This document shows, in pieces, positions 10,201 to 17,094 of a stretch of 64,000 nt of DNA. A program made the position numbers and the translations under genes. This stretch comes from a virus. The notes beneath the pieces were generated by a model. It did no database searches and was not told the origin of the DNA. It saw only the letters and a program-made list of their open reading frames with translations. Location of the stretch: positions 40,737 to 104,736 of IMG/VR virus record IMGVR_UViG_3300043444_000523, one strand, 5' to 3'. Numbering within the stretch: the first letter of the stretch is position 1; every line of letters starts with the position of its first letter.

Positions 10201-11723
10201 GCTTGCTGTTGCTGGGCCTGCATTTGCTGCTGCATCTGGGCTTGTTGGGCCTCCATCTGAATCTGCGTTTGCGCCTTGAGCAACTCAATCTGCGTCTCTG
10301 TTTGAACCTTGGACTGAACCTTAAGCAACATCTCCTGGTTAAGAATTTCATCGTCAGGCTCAGGAGCCTTGAGGCCAGCGTTGGCCAAAAGCTCGTCTTT
10401 CCTGACAGAGCCGCCCATCTGAAACACCGCCGAAGCATTCTTCAACTTCGCATCGGCCTTTGGATCATCAACATCAAATACAAATCTGACCCTGAAGTTG
10501 GCCTTGGGGAAATTCCATCGCTGAATTACAGGGATATAATCTTCAGAAAAAGTGTCGGCCAAATTGTTTGCGTCAAACTTCAGGATGCGCCATTTAGTGT
10601 TCTCATGGAACTGAGATACTCCGCTGCCAAGTCCCGTTGCCTCTGCATTGGCGCTCAAAGTCTGGCCGATGATCAATCGCTCGATGTGCTGCTCAAAGTA
10701 TTCCTTGACGATATTGATCAGGATGTTGATGCCGCCGCCTTCAAACCGAAGCAAATCAACACCGGCGGTATCCTTGCTCTGCCCACGGGTCTTCGGCATT
10801 GCGATGGCGTATCGTTCGCCGACGTTTTGGGCTGCGGCCTCGGCTTCTGCCTTGGAATTTGGATTGCCTTCATCATAGTAGAACACCATGATGCCACCGA
10901 TGCTCATCTTCTTCAGGTGGTTGATCGCCCACCCAAGCATCTCGTCACGAAGCTGGAAATTCCAGTAAATCTGAGACCGCAAGCCAACGCCATGCACGCC
11001 GCCTGACATCTCGCCTTCAAAGAAGTCGGCGTCAACGCACTGGTGTTTGTGGATGATGAACCGCTGCCGCCACTTCGGGTCTTTCAGCCGAAGCACCATC
11101 GACCTTTGATCCGAGAAAAGGTCTTCTTCCTTGACGATGCCGCGTTCTTTCAACGTCCGGCCAATAGAGTGATTGACCATCACCCTTGGAACATCGTCAT
11201 GGCCGTACAGGATTTTGTCGCCATTGACCGGCTTGTGCCCGACGACTCCAAGCCGATTCTGGCCATCAATCGGAATCGCGCCCCACTTGACCTGATTCGC
11301 GTATCGGCCATACCAGATCGCCCAAGCCAGCTGCCAAACGAACGGCGTCCACCGCGACGTATTGGCCACGATCTTCGACATATCATCAGTTACGGCCTTT
11401 TGAATCTTGCTCTTTTGGTTCTCAGGCTCAAGATGCCAGCCAAGAGCCGAAAGCTGAAGGAATCTCTCGTTCATGCATCCCAAAACGAACGCATCACGAA
11501 GCATCGCCAGCGCGTTTTCGCGGCTGTGCTTCGTGGCCTCGTCATGAGTCCATCGATGAGACCGAGTTACGGATTGATAAATTGATGAGAATGTTCTGTG
11601 CTGCGGCAACAGAAAGCCGCCCTCGTCTTCGATGGGTCGGCCATTGTGATCAAGCAGCCGAAGCGGTCCACTCCCGTTTCGGCTCATCAGGCCATTAACG
11701 TCTGGTTCTGGTAGCAGTGCCAT
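7284..11723 (-). CDS. DUF935-like portal fused to zinc metalloprotease
   Basis: 1479 residues. Residues 1 to about 460 match the Mu gp29/DUF935 portal type (ALGWHLEPE, WQLAWAIWYGRYANQVKWG, LSANAEATGLGSG), the dodecameric DNA channel of the head. Then comes a Gln-rich coiled stretch (about 460-578), AP-x-GGI modules near 650 and 1143, long helical linkers, and a C-terminal domain with YAHEIGHIIDG (HExxH, about residue 1396) followed by HEGWAEYVRLA as the likely third ligand, as in zincins. A palindrome copy encodes SAQIAPI near 1125. Portals fused to enzymatic or toxin-like tails recall MuF-type phage effectors, but the target here is unknown. A CTATAAT box abuts the start. Confidence 0.75.
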   Translation of the reverse strand: MALLPEPDVNGLMSRNGSGPLRLLDHNGRPIEDEGGFLLPQHRTFSSIYQSVTRSHRWTHDEATKHSRENALAMLRDAFVLGCMNERFLQLSALGWHLEPENQKSKIQKAVTDDMSKIVANTSRWTPFVWQLAWAIWYGRYANQVKWGAIPIDGQNRLGVVGHKPVNGDKILYGHDDVPRVMVNHSIGRTLKERGIVKEEDLFSDQRSMVLRLKDPKWRQRFIIHKHQCVDADFFEGEMSGGVHGVGLRSQIYWNFQLRDEMLGWAINHLKKMSIGGIMVFYYDEGNPNSKAEAEAAAQNVGERYAIAMPKTRGQSKDTAGVDLLRFEGGGINILINIVKEYFEQHIERLIIGQTLSANAEATGLGSGVSQFHENTKWRILKFDANNLADTFSEDYIPVIQRWNFPKANFRVRFVFDVDDPKADAKLKNASAVFQMGGSVRKDELLANAGLKAPEPDDEILNQEMLLKVQSKVQTETQIELLKAQTQIQMEAQQAQMQQQMQAQQQQAAAQQQMQVPAEGQPQEMPQDQEAQVQQQGQEQAAEQQQAEQQEQQAQEQAAQEQQEQQVQRDEQVAEEASDMTVDQILEEIMGEENTDETEDGNYIRLADGTSVPLDPAPPEEGGQVSMANDGLVIEYLAVSDDEFTIEYKATRAPVGGIDISGKHYEGGQFIPGSVIARASPEEKAALAGQKAISGEKVPEMPASRPQDHGKKPETQQTGMDRSEKQEDKPATVDDMLEQAGIRAPKPDEPILMGNEYDLIQETERWLKTDFKLRPYVMNKIKEFGSLTPHEYARARGRAYQREREVTATGEDTVATMALRIIDQYSGNRSKAFDKKQSLRGVPKAAHETAKYAGKIAERMIRDPKKLRRDIAKSPLAQGAFDKTAISLGIDPNETKLVIDPVTGKSSRVPNEKDALKRLALRAATQATMDLAVLGIKKGVMLIPKLFDVLMKKKGGSLVTSQDDEWMVGYQDEVPASAVMHEYLVELFKGKMQEAMKEAGIEATEEDLVSEASEAAERYAPLMLSMSGIDGEKPMPESKPTEDLRAHIKNVAKNVAGDALVHLLNKPSSDSHSEGAVSLWIRDKIKNRIRRSGIQVSEVALEELANAEASALAPAVARALESYSQKSAQIAPIMNQAIGYEAVHAPKGGIEVGGEHFKGGEFIPKEAIARASSSEKAALSPGKRSSVVRKEKVPGMTHGHSVVTARAVNFLKGAFGSAATAGALVFVRNMALGDSVEHALVVAGKSAVASAAVGGVIAAFARPPVSENPNRWIKGNIISANPKNSNDLVSAIHSSIDKDKDIPNGLKSEFKSGIVKTISSMNPKMKGSLLKNLRHVKFYPTSKRLSEDISKSTATDNDGRVGGAVEVGSGGMFLDGAPSIKHEGKLADTRMSSVYAHEIGHIIDGKLGDLSYSSDFDWKKAWVIEILHEDEKKAPLSSYAMSNAHEGWAEYVRLAITKPNVAKAKFPKCWAVLKKNNLV
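8335..8357. repeat. Dispersed palindrome, copy 3 (coding)
   Basis: Slightly diverged copy inside the portal gene. In the minus frame it gives Lys-Ser-Ala-Gln-Ile-Ala-Pro-Ile, just before the second AP-x-GGI module. Confidence 0.8.
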
Positions 11724-11727
11724 ACCA

Positions 11728-11736
11728 ATTATAGGG
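11728..11736 (-). promoter_or_regulatory. CCCTATAAT motif at portal start
   Basis: CCCTATAAT ends four bases before the portal ATG. It shares spacing and sequence with the site before the giant head gene. A near-consensus -10 with no -35 would start transcription at or near the ATG. Confidence 0.45.
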
Positions 11737-11753
11737 ATATGGAGACACTCAAG

Positions 11754-12008
11754 CTAAAGTCTGGTAGCCGACTGAATTGCCCAGACAATCAAGTTGCCGA
11801 TGACCGTTCCAACCAAGATCGAAGCGGTCAGAACCAATGACCACTTGAACAAACTCGGCAAAGGAGGCCGCTTGTCGATGATCTCGATTCCGCCTTTGAC
11901 CGGCACTACATCAATGTAAGGCGGCTTGATGATGTCTATGTGGACCGGATGGCCATTCTCAGGCCCATACTCGACATCGTACCCGTCATCGTCCTGTTTG
12001 TAGTCCAT
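11754..12008 (-). CDS. Small membrane protein with GGI motif
   Basis: 84 residues, ATG at 12008 after GGAG. An acidic N-terminus is followed by PVKGGIEIIDKRPPLP, a shortened relative of the AP-x-GGI modules in the neighbouring head genes, then one transmembrane helix (about 60-80). Immediately upstream of the portal gene and downstream of a dispersed palindrome. Function unknown; a virion or host-membrane role is possible. Confidence 0.6.
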   Translation of the reverse strand: MDYKQDDDGYDVEYGPENGHPVHIDIIKPPYIDVVPVKGGIEIIDKRPPLPSLFKWSLVLTASILVGTVIGNLIVWAIQSATRL

Positions 12009-12027
12009 CTTTGGCTCCAGTTTCAGA

Positions 12028-12050
12028 AATAGGCGCGAGTCGCGCCGATT
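12028..12050. repeat. Dispersed palindrome, copy 4
   Basis: Arms AATAGGCGCGA and TCGCGCCGATT, one mismatch from perfect symmetry. It lies between two minus-strand genes and touches the TAA stop of the upstream one. Confidence 0.85.
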
Positions 12051-12357
12051 ATTGCATGTCCCGAAGTTCTTGAGAGGTCTTCCCGCAATCAGGGCATCGG
12101 TCAAGTTGAGGGTCGAACTTGTTGTGGAAGCACTTATCCGGCTCTTGGGGCTTCTCCACTGAATCAATGCTGCCAAACGACACCTTGCCGGATTCTACCA
12201 CGGCGTCACTCGGCAAATTCGTCTCTACTTTCGCTGGCACGCCCATCTTGGCCAATAGCCCAGTATCACGAAGCACAGTCATCATCTCGTTGACCGAGCA
12301 GAAACCAAGCTCATGCCAGCCTTGACCGTCGTGCCATTTATAGTACAGGCCACTCAT
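12049..12357 (-). CDS. Hypothetical protein with zinc-ribbon-like tail
   Basis: 102 residues. The start MSGLYYKWHDGQGWHELGF suggests a small beta domain. The C-terminus has C-x(7)-LDRCPDCGKTS, a half zinc knuckle. Overlaps the upstream gene by four bases (ATGA-type), so it is translationally coupled. Not assigned to a family. Confidence 0.65.
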   Translation of the reverse strand: MSGLYYKWHDGQGWHELGFCSVNEMMTVLRDTGLLAKMGVPAKVETNLPSDAVVESGKVSFGSIDSVEKPQEPDKCFHNKFDPQLDRCPDCGKTSQELRDMQ

Positions 12358-12614
12358 TTCGACTCACCACCGTCTTGCGGCACTTGCTGCATCAAATGGC
12401 CGAGTAATCCCAAACTCGGAATATCCCTGAACGACTTGTAGCCGACCGTGGCACACCAAATCTTGTACGACAATTCTAGGCAATACGCTTCGGCGCACTT
12501 CGCATGAGACTCCGAGCTTTCAAACGACGAACTTTCGCTGATAACGCCTTTGAGTTCACCGGCCCCTTTTGTGATGTGCTTGATGGCCGCATTGAATTCT
12601 GAATAGTCAATCAT
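12354..12614 (-). CDS. Hypothetical small helical protein
   Basis: 86 residues, ATGA overlaps on both sides. Mixed helical composition with several Ser/Glu and three Cys; no recognised domain. Part of a three-gene coupled unit running left from 12754. Confidence 0.6.
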   Translation of the reverse strand: MIDYSEFNAAIKHITKGAGELKGVISESSSFESSESHAKCAEAYCLELSYKIWCATVGYKSFRDIPSLGLLGHLMQQVPQDGGESK

Positions 12615-12754
12615 TTGTGCCCCTTGATAAAGGAAAGAACCACGCCCCTGAAATACGAAGACAAATCGCGGCCAGCAACCTTACGAGCGGCCTTCATCTC
12701 CTCTTGCGTGAGGAGAATCTGAAGCCGCTCGGTACGCTTCATGTTTTTAGGCAT
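12611..12754 (-). CDS. Ribbon-helix-helix-like small protein
   Basis: 47 residues. After an N-terminal basic tail, a strand (RTERLQILLT) and two helices (QEEMKAARKVAG, LSSYFRGVVLSF) follow the ribbon-helix-helix pattern of CopG/Arc DNA-binding proteins. It overlaps the next gene by ATGA and is divergent from the methyltransferase, whose promoter region (12755-12812) it might control. Inferred from pattern and length. Confidence 0.55.
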   Translation of the reverse strand: MPKNMKRTERLQILLTQEEMKAARKVAGRDLSSYFRGVVLSFIKGHK

Positions 12755-12812
12755 TGCCGTTCTGCCGCGTTTTCGCATACTATATCATTATCATAACTAT
12801 AGAGGATCGGCA

Positions 12813-13832
12813 ATGGTGAATGTCGGCAAACACGAGTTGCACCACGGCAATTGCCTTGACATTCTCAAGTCCATGCCGGACAAGAAGGTGTCTCTGACAC
12901 TCACGAGTCCGCCGTATGAAGACTGCCGAACCTACGGCATTGATTTCTCTGTCAAAGGCCAAGACTGGGTTGATTGGTTTATCCCCATAGTCATCGAATG
13001 TTGCCGAATCACTGATGGCCTAGTGCTTGTAAACGCAGCCGGGAAAGTCCGTGACTTCAAATACTCGCCGGTCATGGAATGGCTTGTGGCCGATCTGACA
13101 CGCAAACACGGCATCGTATGCGGCCCGTCGCCATACGTCTATTACAGAGTCGGAATCCCAGGCAGCGGAGGCCATCACTATCACCGCCGAGACTGGGAGC
13201 CTGTCTATGCCTTCGCTCTTCCAGACCGACTTCCATTGAACTGGTCGGATAATAAAGCCACTGGCCACAAACCAAAGTGGGTTCCTGGCGGAGAAATGTC
13301 ATACCGGCTTGGAGACGGCAAACGTGCTAACCACAAATCTCAAGGACGAGACAAGTGGGGAAATGCTGGCGAATCATCCGGCGAAGGAAGAAACGCCGAT
13401 GGCAGCAGAAAGAAGAGGAAGCGATTCGGTGCCAATCCTGAAGGCGACGTAAAAGTCTCACACGACAGAGACATTGTTGATATTGCCAACGCTGGCAATC
13501 GAATAAGTGAGATGTACGACGCCGACATGGTTAAAAAGCTGCTCGACGACGGAGACGCGGGCGACATCGTTCACTGCAAAGTCGGCGGCGGTCTTATGGG
13601 GCATCCTTTGGCGTCACAAAACGAAGCCCCGATGTCTCTCACGCTGGCCTCTTGGTTCGTTCGCAGCTATGCGCCGCCAGGAAGCTACGTCCTTGATCCG
13701 TTCATGGGCAGCGGAACTTCTCTGCACGCCTGCCTCGAAACCGGCCGAATCGGAATCGGCATTGACATCAGGGAATCCCAAGTGGAACTGACAAAGAGCC
13801 GTCTTGAGTCTGTTACACCGTCTATGTTCTGA
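12813..13832 (+). CDS. DNA methyltransferase, SPPY type
   Basis: 339 residues; the ATG at 12813 is chosen over upstream codons because the conserved N-terminus (HELHHGNCLDILKSMPDKKV) starts just after. Motif IV is TSPPYED (about residue 31), typical of N4-cytosine and some N6-adenine beta-class enzymes. Motif I is DPFMGSGTSLHA near residue 294, and the region between is a large target-recognition insertion. The order IV then I fits class beta. No restriction partner is adjacent, so it is probably an orphan protecting phage DNA or altering its reading. Confidence 0.85.
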   Translation: MVNVGKHELHHGNCLDILKSMPDKKVSLTLTSPPYEDCRTYGIDFSVKGQDWVDWFIPIVIECCRITDGLVLVNAAGKVRDFKYSPVMEWLVADLTRKHGIVCGPSPYVYYRVGIPGSGGHHYHRRDWEPVYAFALPDRLPLNWSDNKATGHKPKWVPGGEMSYRLGDGKRANHKSQGRDKWGNAGESSGEGRNADGSRKKRKRFGANPEGDVKVSHDRDIVDIANAGNRISEMYDADMVKKLLDDGDAGDIVHCKVGGGLMGHPLASQNEAPMSLTLASWFVRSYAPPGSYVLDPFMGSGTSLHACLETGRIGIGIDIRESQVELTKSRLESVTPSMF

Positions 13833-13864
13833 GTTCTATTCGCCGAGACGACTGAGGAGTGATC

Positions 13865-14326
13865 ATGGACTGCCAATGCCAGACCTGCCAGAATGCGTGC
13901 AAGTACAAGCCGGGATGGTTCCGCCCAGGAGAAGTCGAGAAAGTCGCCGACTTCCTCCAAATTTCTCTTAACCGGCTGTTCAAAGAGAAACTGGCCGTAG
14001 ACTTCCTCTACAGGTCGGACGATGGCAATTCTCCGGTGTTTGTTTTGTCGCCTGCAACGACATCAGGCGACCCAGGGAAGGAATTCCCTTTCGACCCACG
14101 AGGCCAGTGCGTGTTCTACAAGGACGGCAAATGCGAGATTCATCCCGTTAAGCCGCACGACTGCCGAGCATACGACCACACGCAAACAGGCGATCAGTCA
14201 TTGCCAACTCACTACGAAACCGGGGATTCTTGGAGCGACCATCAGGATCAGATAAAATCACTGCTTGGACGCGACCCTGAGTTGCCATCTGTAGGCTTAT
14301 TTGACTTCTTAAACATCATGACATGA
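13865..14326 (+). CDS. YkgJ-type cysteine-cluster protein
   Basis: 153 residues, ATG after GAGGAG. The pattern CQCQTCQNAC at the start, then GQCVFYKDGKCEIHPVKPHDC near residues 80-100, is the metal- or Fe-S-binding cysteine cluster of the YkgJ/UPF0153 family. These proteins have no settled function; they are common in phages and planctomycetes. Follows the methyltransferase by 32 bases on the same strand. Confidence 0.75.
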   Translation: MDCQCQTCQNACKYKPGWFRPGEVEKVADFLQISLNRLFKEKLAVDFLYRSDDGNSPVFVLSPATTSGDPGKEFPFDPRGQCVFYKDGKCEIHPVKPHDCRAYDHTQTGDQSLPTHYETGDSWSDHQDQIKSLLGRDPELPSVGLFDFLNIMT

Positions 14327-14333
14327 GGGGAAC

Positions 14334-14546
14334 ATGAAGCCAACTCAGCAGACTACAAAACAGGTTAATAGACCATCTCGGTCATGCGTTTGTGCCACTT
14401 GCACTCTTGACGAGAGGCTCAGAAGCAATGGCTTCAAGATTCTAGCTAGGCCAAGAAATTCTCAGCCGATCTGGATAAAGGACGGGAAGCAGTTTCTTCA
14501 GTCTGACGCCGTTCAGCAGTGCAAACCTTTGCCAGCAAAAAGGTAG
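14334..14546 (+). CDS. Hypothetical small protein
   Basis: 70 residues, ATG preceded by GAGGGGA. Contains CVCATC near the N-terminus and one further Cys, possibly a zinc site; basic overall. Seven bases after the cysteine-cluster gene. Confidence 0.55.
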   Translation: MKPTQQTTKQVNRPSRSCVCATCTLDERLRSNGFKILARPRNSQPIWIKDGKQFLQSDAVQQCKPLPAKR

Positions 14547-14553
14547 TCACGCG

Positions 14554-14742
14554 ATTCCCAACCGAAAGCGTAAGCCGTCTGAAAAGCCGCCTTCGTATTG
14601 GGCAGAGCATGTAAGAATTGTCGAAGAAGAAAACAAAAAGCTGCGAACCATCATAGTTGACATGATGCACAAAATGCAGCAAGCAGCTGAAATTGCCTCT
14701 CCGTTCTTCAGAAAGAGCAACCGTGAAGCTACTCTTGAATAA
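14554..14742 (+). CDS. Small helical protein, likely AUU start
   Basis: 62 codons in an open frame with no ATG, GTG or TTG near its beginning. The coding-like part starts at ATT 14554, ten bases after AAGG. The product is a coiled-coil-like helix (IVEEENKKLRTIIVDMMHKM). Its stop overlaps the GTG of the next gene, as in neighbouring coupled genes. The AUU start is an inference. Confidence 0.45.
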   Translation: MPNRKRKPSEKPPSYWAEHVRIVEEENKKLRTIIVDMMHKMQQAAEIASPFFRKSNREATLE

Positions 14743-15313
14743 CTGGAGAACGCCAGCAACCGGATACAAGCTGAAAACACTCGGCTGCGCGTCCATCGTC
14801 GCAACCGAATACCCCAAGGGCGTATATCCGATGCACGGTGAGTCCGGCTTCTCAGACTTCCAGTGCCTCAGTCCGATCCGAATCACCATGCTGGCCATCA
14901 ATGAACACGTTTCGATGTGGGACGAGCCTCCTCATTGGTACGGCATCCAGCGATGTGCCAGGGCCATGCACGGGAAAGTCCTTGTCGCTGGCCTCGGTCT
15001 TGGCCTAATCGCCCATGCCCTCAAATGGAACAAGGCTGTCCGCGAAATACTGATCATCGAAAACAACCAAGACGTTATCGACCTCATCGGCCCCATGTGC
15101 CCACGCTCGGCACAAATCGAACACGCCGACTGGTATCGATGGGAAGGCCGATTCGAGCCAGATAGCGTACTCATGGACTTGGCAGATGGCGATTACACCA
15201 AAGAACGTGTGGCCGACGAAACCGAGAAATGCCGACAAAGGTTCCCATCGGCGACAACGATCTCCGTCCACGGAAGCGTAGAGTCTAGGCAGAACGAGAT
15301 GAGTGCTTTCTAA
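14723..15313 (+). CDS. Rossmann-fold methyltransferase-like protein
   Basis: 196 residues from GTG 14723. KVLVAGLGLGLIAHAL (about residues 87-102) is a nucleotide- or SAM-binding glycine loop, followed by an acidic strand (ILIIENNQDVI) as in spermidine-synthase-like methyltransferases. Substrate unknown. The last gene before the IS200/IS605 element, whose right end starts a few bases after its stop. Confidence 0.65.
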   Translation: MKLLLNNWRTPATGYKLKTLGCASIVATEYPKGVYPMHGESGFSDFQCLSPIRITMLAINEHVSMWDEPPHWYGIQRCARAMHGKVLVAGLGLGLIAHALKWNKAVREILIIENNQDVIDLIGPMCPRSAQIEHADWYRWEGRFEPDSVLMDLADGDYTKERVADETEKCRQRFPSATTISVHGSVESRQNEMSAF

Positions 15314-15375
15314 CAACGAAAGGAGATTTCGTAAACAACCCCACGGCTGAAGCCGGGGGGCTTTGCCGCTGGGTT

Positions 15376-16449
15376 TTAGCCCGCGACTTTTGGGGCCGGT
15401 TTACTGACGGCCCAAGCCCTCAAATTGAGGGCAGCGTTTCGGTCGGCATTTGTGGAGTGCCCGCAATGTTTGCAGACAAACTCAGACTGGCTCTTTCGGT
15501 TGGCACGCTCGCAGTGGCCGCAGACATGGCACGTCTGGGAACTGTATCGCGGGTCAACCAAGACTACGGACACGCCTGCCCGTCGGGCCTTGTACTCCAC
15601 AAACTGCCGAAGCTGAAAGAAACTCCAGTTGCCAAGTCGTCGCCGGAAACGCCTAGAAGCCGTTTGCTCACAACGGTCACGCAAACCGGAGAGGTTCTCC
15701 AGAGCGATACCGATGCCGAGTGTCTTGGCTTTGCCGACAAGACTCTTGCTGATGGCGTGGTTTACCCATGCTTGATAGCGGGACTGCCGCCCCGCCATCC
15801 GCTTCAACCGTCGCTTGGCAGACTTGGTTCCTTTCCGTTGGTACTGCTTACGGGCTGTCATCCGGCGCTTGCGGTTTCGTTCGACACCCGCACCGGAGAA
15901 CGATTCCCCGGTGGAGTCGGTAGCAATCTGGACAATGCCAAAGTCACAACCCAAGTATTCGGTAACCGGCTGTGGGTCGGAAACGGTCGCCTTGACTTGA
16001 ACATGCAGAAAGTAACCGCCATCGCGTTTGACAAGTGCAGCGCTGGTCGGAACCTTCCCCGCAAGCGCGGTTCGCTGAAAGTCGCCAAGTTGGGTCGTCA
16101 GTCGATGCCGCCCATGCAACAGGGTCAGGCTGAAAGTCCAGTCGGATTCTCGGAAGGAAAAGATTCGAGCATCGTAGTTCACGCTCGTAGGAGCAAATCG
16201 GGAGAGGTCTTTTACGGCGGCAACGCGACCGATGGCACGAACGGCCAGATTCGCCGACAGCCCGAACGCAGTCCGCGTTTCGCGGTAGGCCAATTTGTGC
16301 AGAGCGAGATGTCCTTTAGTCTCTGTCTCTGCCGCACGACGAACCAAGTGATTGCACGCCGCAGCGAAAGCCACAAGTGTAACGTCGATTTCAACCGCCT
16401 GTTCAGCGGTCGGAACCAGCTTGCAACAGATGGTACGGATGGCTTCCAT
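15376..16449 (-). CDS. tnpB: TnpB RNA-guided nuclease
   Basis: 357 residues. RuvC-like active site complete: Asp169 in LGCDFGIVQIA, Glu251 in IALENLSGL, Asp336 in NADRNAALNL. A zinc ribbon is formed by Cys307, Cys310, Cys326 and Cys329. The ATG follows the TGA of tnpA directly. In this family the 3' end of tnpB and the right end (here below 15376) are transcribed as the guide RNA, so the guide would be read from the DNA just left of about 15325. Length is normal for the family. Confidence 0.85.
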   Translation of the reverse strand: MEAIRTICCKLVPTAEQAVEIDVTLVAFAAACNHLVRRAAETETKGHLALHKLAYRETRTAFGLSANLAVRAIGRVAAVKDLSRFAPTSVNYDARIFSFRESDWTFSLTLLHGRHRLTTQLGDFQRTALAGKVPTSAALVKRDGGYFLHVQVKATVSDPQPVTEYLGCDFGIVQIATDSTGESFSGAGVERNRKRRMTARKQYQRKGTKSAKRRLKRMAGRQSRYQAWVNHAISKSLVGKAKTLGIGIALENLSGLRDRCEQTASRRFRRRLGNWSFFQLRQFVEYKARRAGVSVVLVDPRYSSQTCHVCGHCERANRKSQSEFVCKHCGHSTNADRNAALNLRAWAVSKPAPKVAG

Positions 16450-16842
16450 TCAGACACCCTTCTGGTTCTCGATGTACTGCTTGATAACGGCCAGAGGCGC
16501 GCCGCCAACAGTCGCGACAAAGTAGGAGTTCGTCCAGAGCGATGGCAACCGGCTACGCAACGCTGGGTACTCCGTGCGCAGGAACCGGGACGAACGGCCC
16601 TTGACCAACTTTATCAGCCGGTGGATTCCGAACTGTGGATCGACTTCAACGAGCAGATGTACGTGATCGGGCATCACTTCCATCTCGATCAGTTCCGAAC
16701 GGGTTTCAAGGATCACTTCCCGAATCAGATTCTTGAGCCGTTCATCAACGCCGTCGATCAAGACCTTGCGACGATACTTGGGGCAGAAAACAACGTGGTA
16801 CTTGCAGCAGTAGGACACGTTGTTATTGCTCTTGAGCCTCAT
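16450..16842 (-). CDS. tnpA: IS200-type Y1 transposase TnpA
   Basis: 130 residues. The HUH site is DHVHLLVE with His60 and His62; the catalytic tyrosine is Tyr123 in VIKQYIENQ. It makes single-strand transposition between hairpin-marked ends. ATG at 16842 fits the usual N-terminus. Stop is followed immediately by the tnpB start. Appears intact. Confidence 0.85.
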   Translation of the reverse strand: MRLKSNNNVSYCCKYHVVFCPKYRRKVLIDGVDERLKNLIREVILETRSELIEMEVMPDHVHLLVEVDPQFGIHRLIKLVKGRSSRFLRTEYPALRSRLPSLWTNSYFVATVGGAPLAVIKQYIENQKGV

Positions 16843-16948
16843 TCCTGTATTATACACGTCCGAGATGTCGAATGCCACCTCAGTAGCGTGGATTCGCCGT
16901 CTCCATTCCTCCCCATGCCTGAAGGCAGGGGTTTCTTGGAGACATTTC

Positions 16949-17044
16949 ATGAACAGCAAAGCCAAATTTTGGTTTGTGTTCGCTATTGTGTCTTCATGCT
17001 TTTGTGCGTTCTTATTCTCAATCTACTCATGGAAAGTCTGGTAG
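16949..17044 (+). CDS. Tiny single-span membrane protein
   Basis: 31 residues with one hydrophobic helix (FWFVFAIVSSCFCAFLFSIY) after a short basic start; TTGGAG precedes the ATG. It is squeezed between the left end of the IS200/IS605 element and the inverted repeat of the second TnpB element, and its TAG is the first three bases of that repeat. Possibly an original phage gene; holin or regulator roles cannot be told apart. Confidence 0.45.
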   Translation: MNSKAKFWFVFAIVSSCFCAFLFSIYSWKVW

Positions 17045-17063
17045 TGGCTCAACATGGTGTTGA
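17042..17063 (+). repeat. 22-bp inverted repeat, left copy
   Basis: Starts TAGTGGCTCAACATGG. Its exact reverse complement is at 18256-18277, so the TnpB gene is framed by a perfect inverted repeat. Confidence 0.9.
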
Positions 17064-17094
17064 CAACCTGGACGACCCTGATAGAGTTATCCTT

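Larger units (their letters stand above)
15325..16945 (-). mobile_element. IS200/IS605-family element, tnpA plus tnpB
   Basis: Encodes a Y1 transposase and TnpB on the minus strand. Subterminal hairpins mark each end: CCCCACGGCTGAAGCCGGGG at about 15339-15358 and CCCCATGCCTGAAGGCAGGGG-like sequence near 16910-16932. Both ORFs are intact. By family rule the element leaves no target duplication, so exact ends are uncertain by several bases. Confidence 0.8.

Noticed and set aside
9732-11006. 424-codon plus-strand frame, very leucine rich
   Set aside because: It is the antisense of the Gln-rich coiled part of the portal gene and has no ribosome site or domain.
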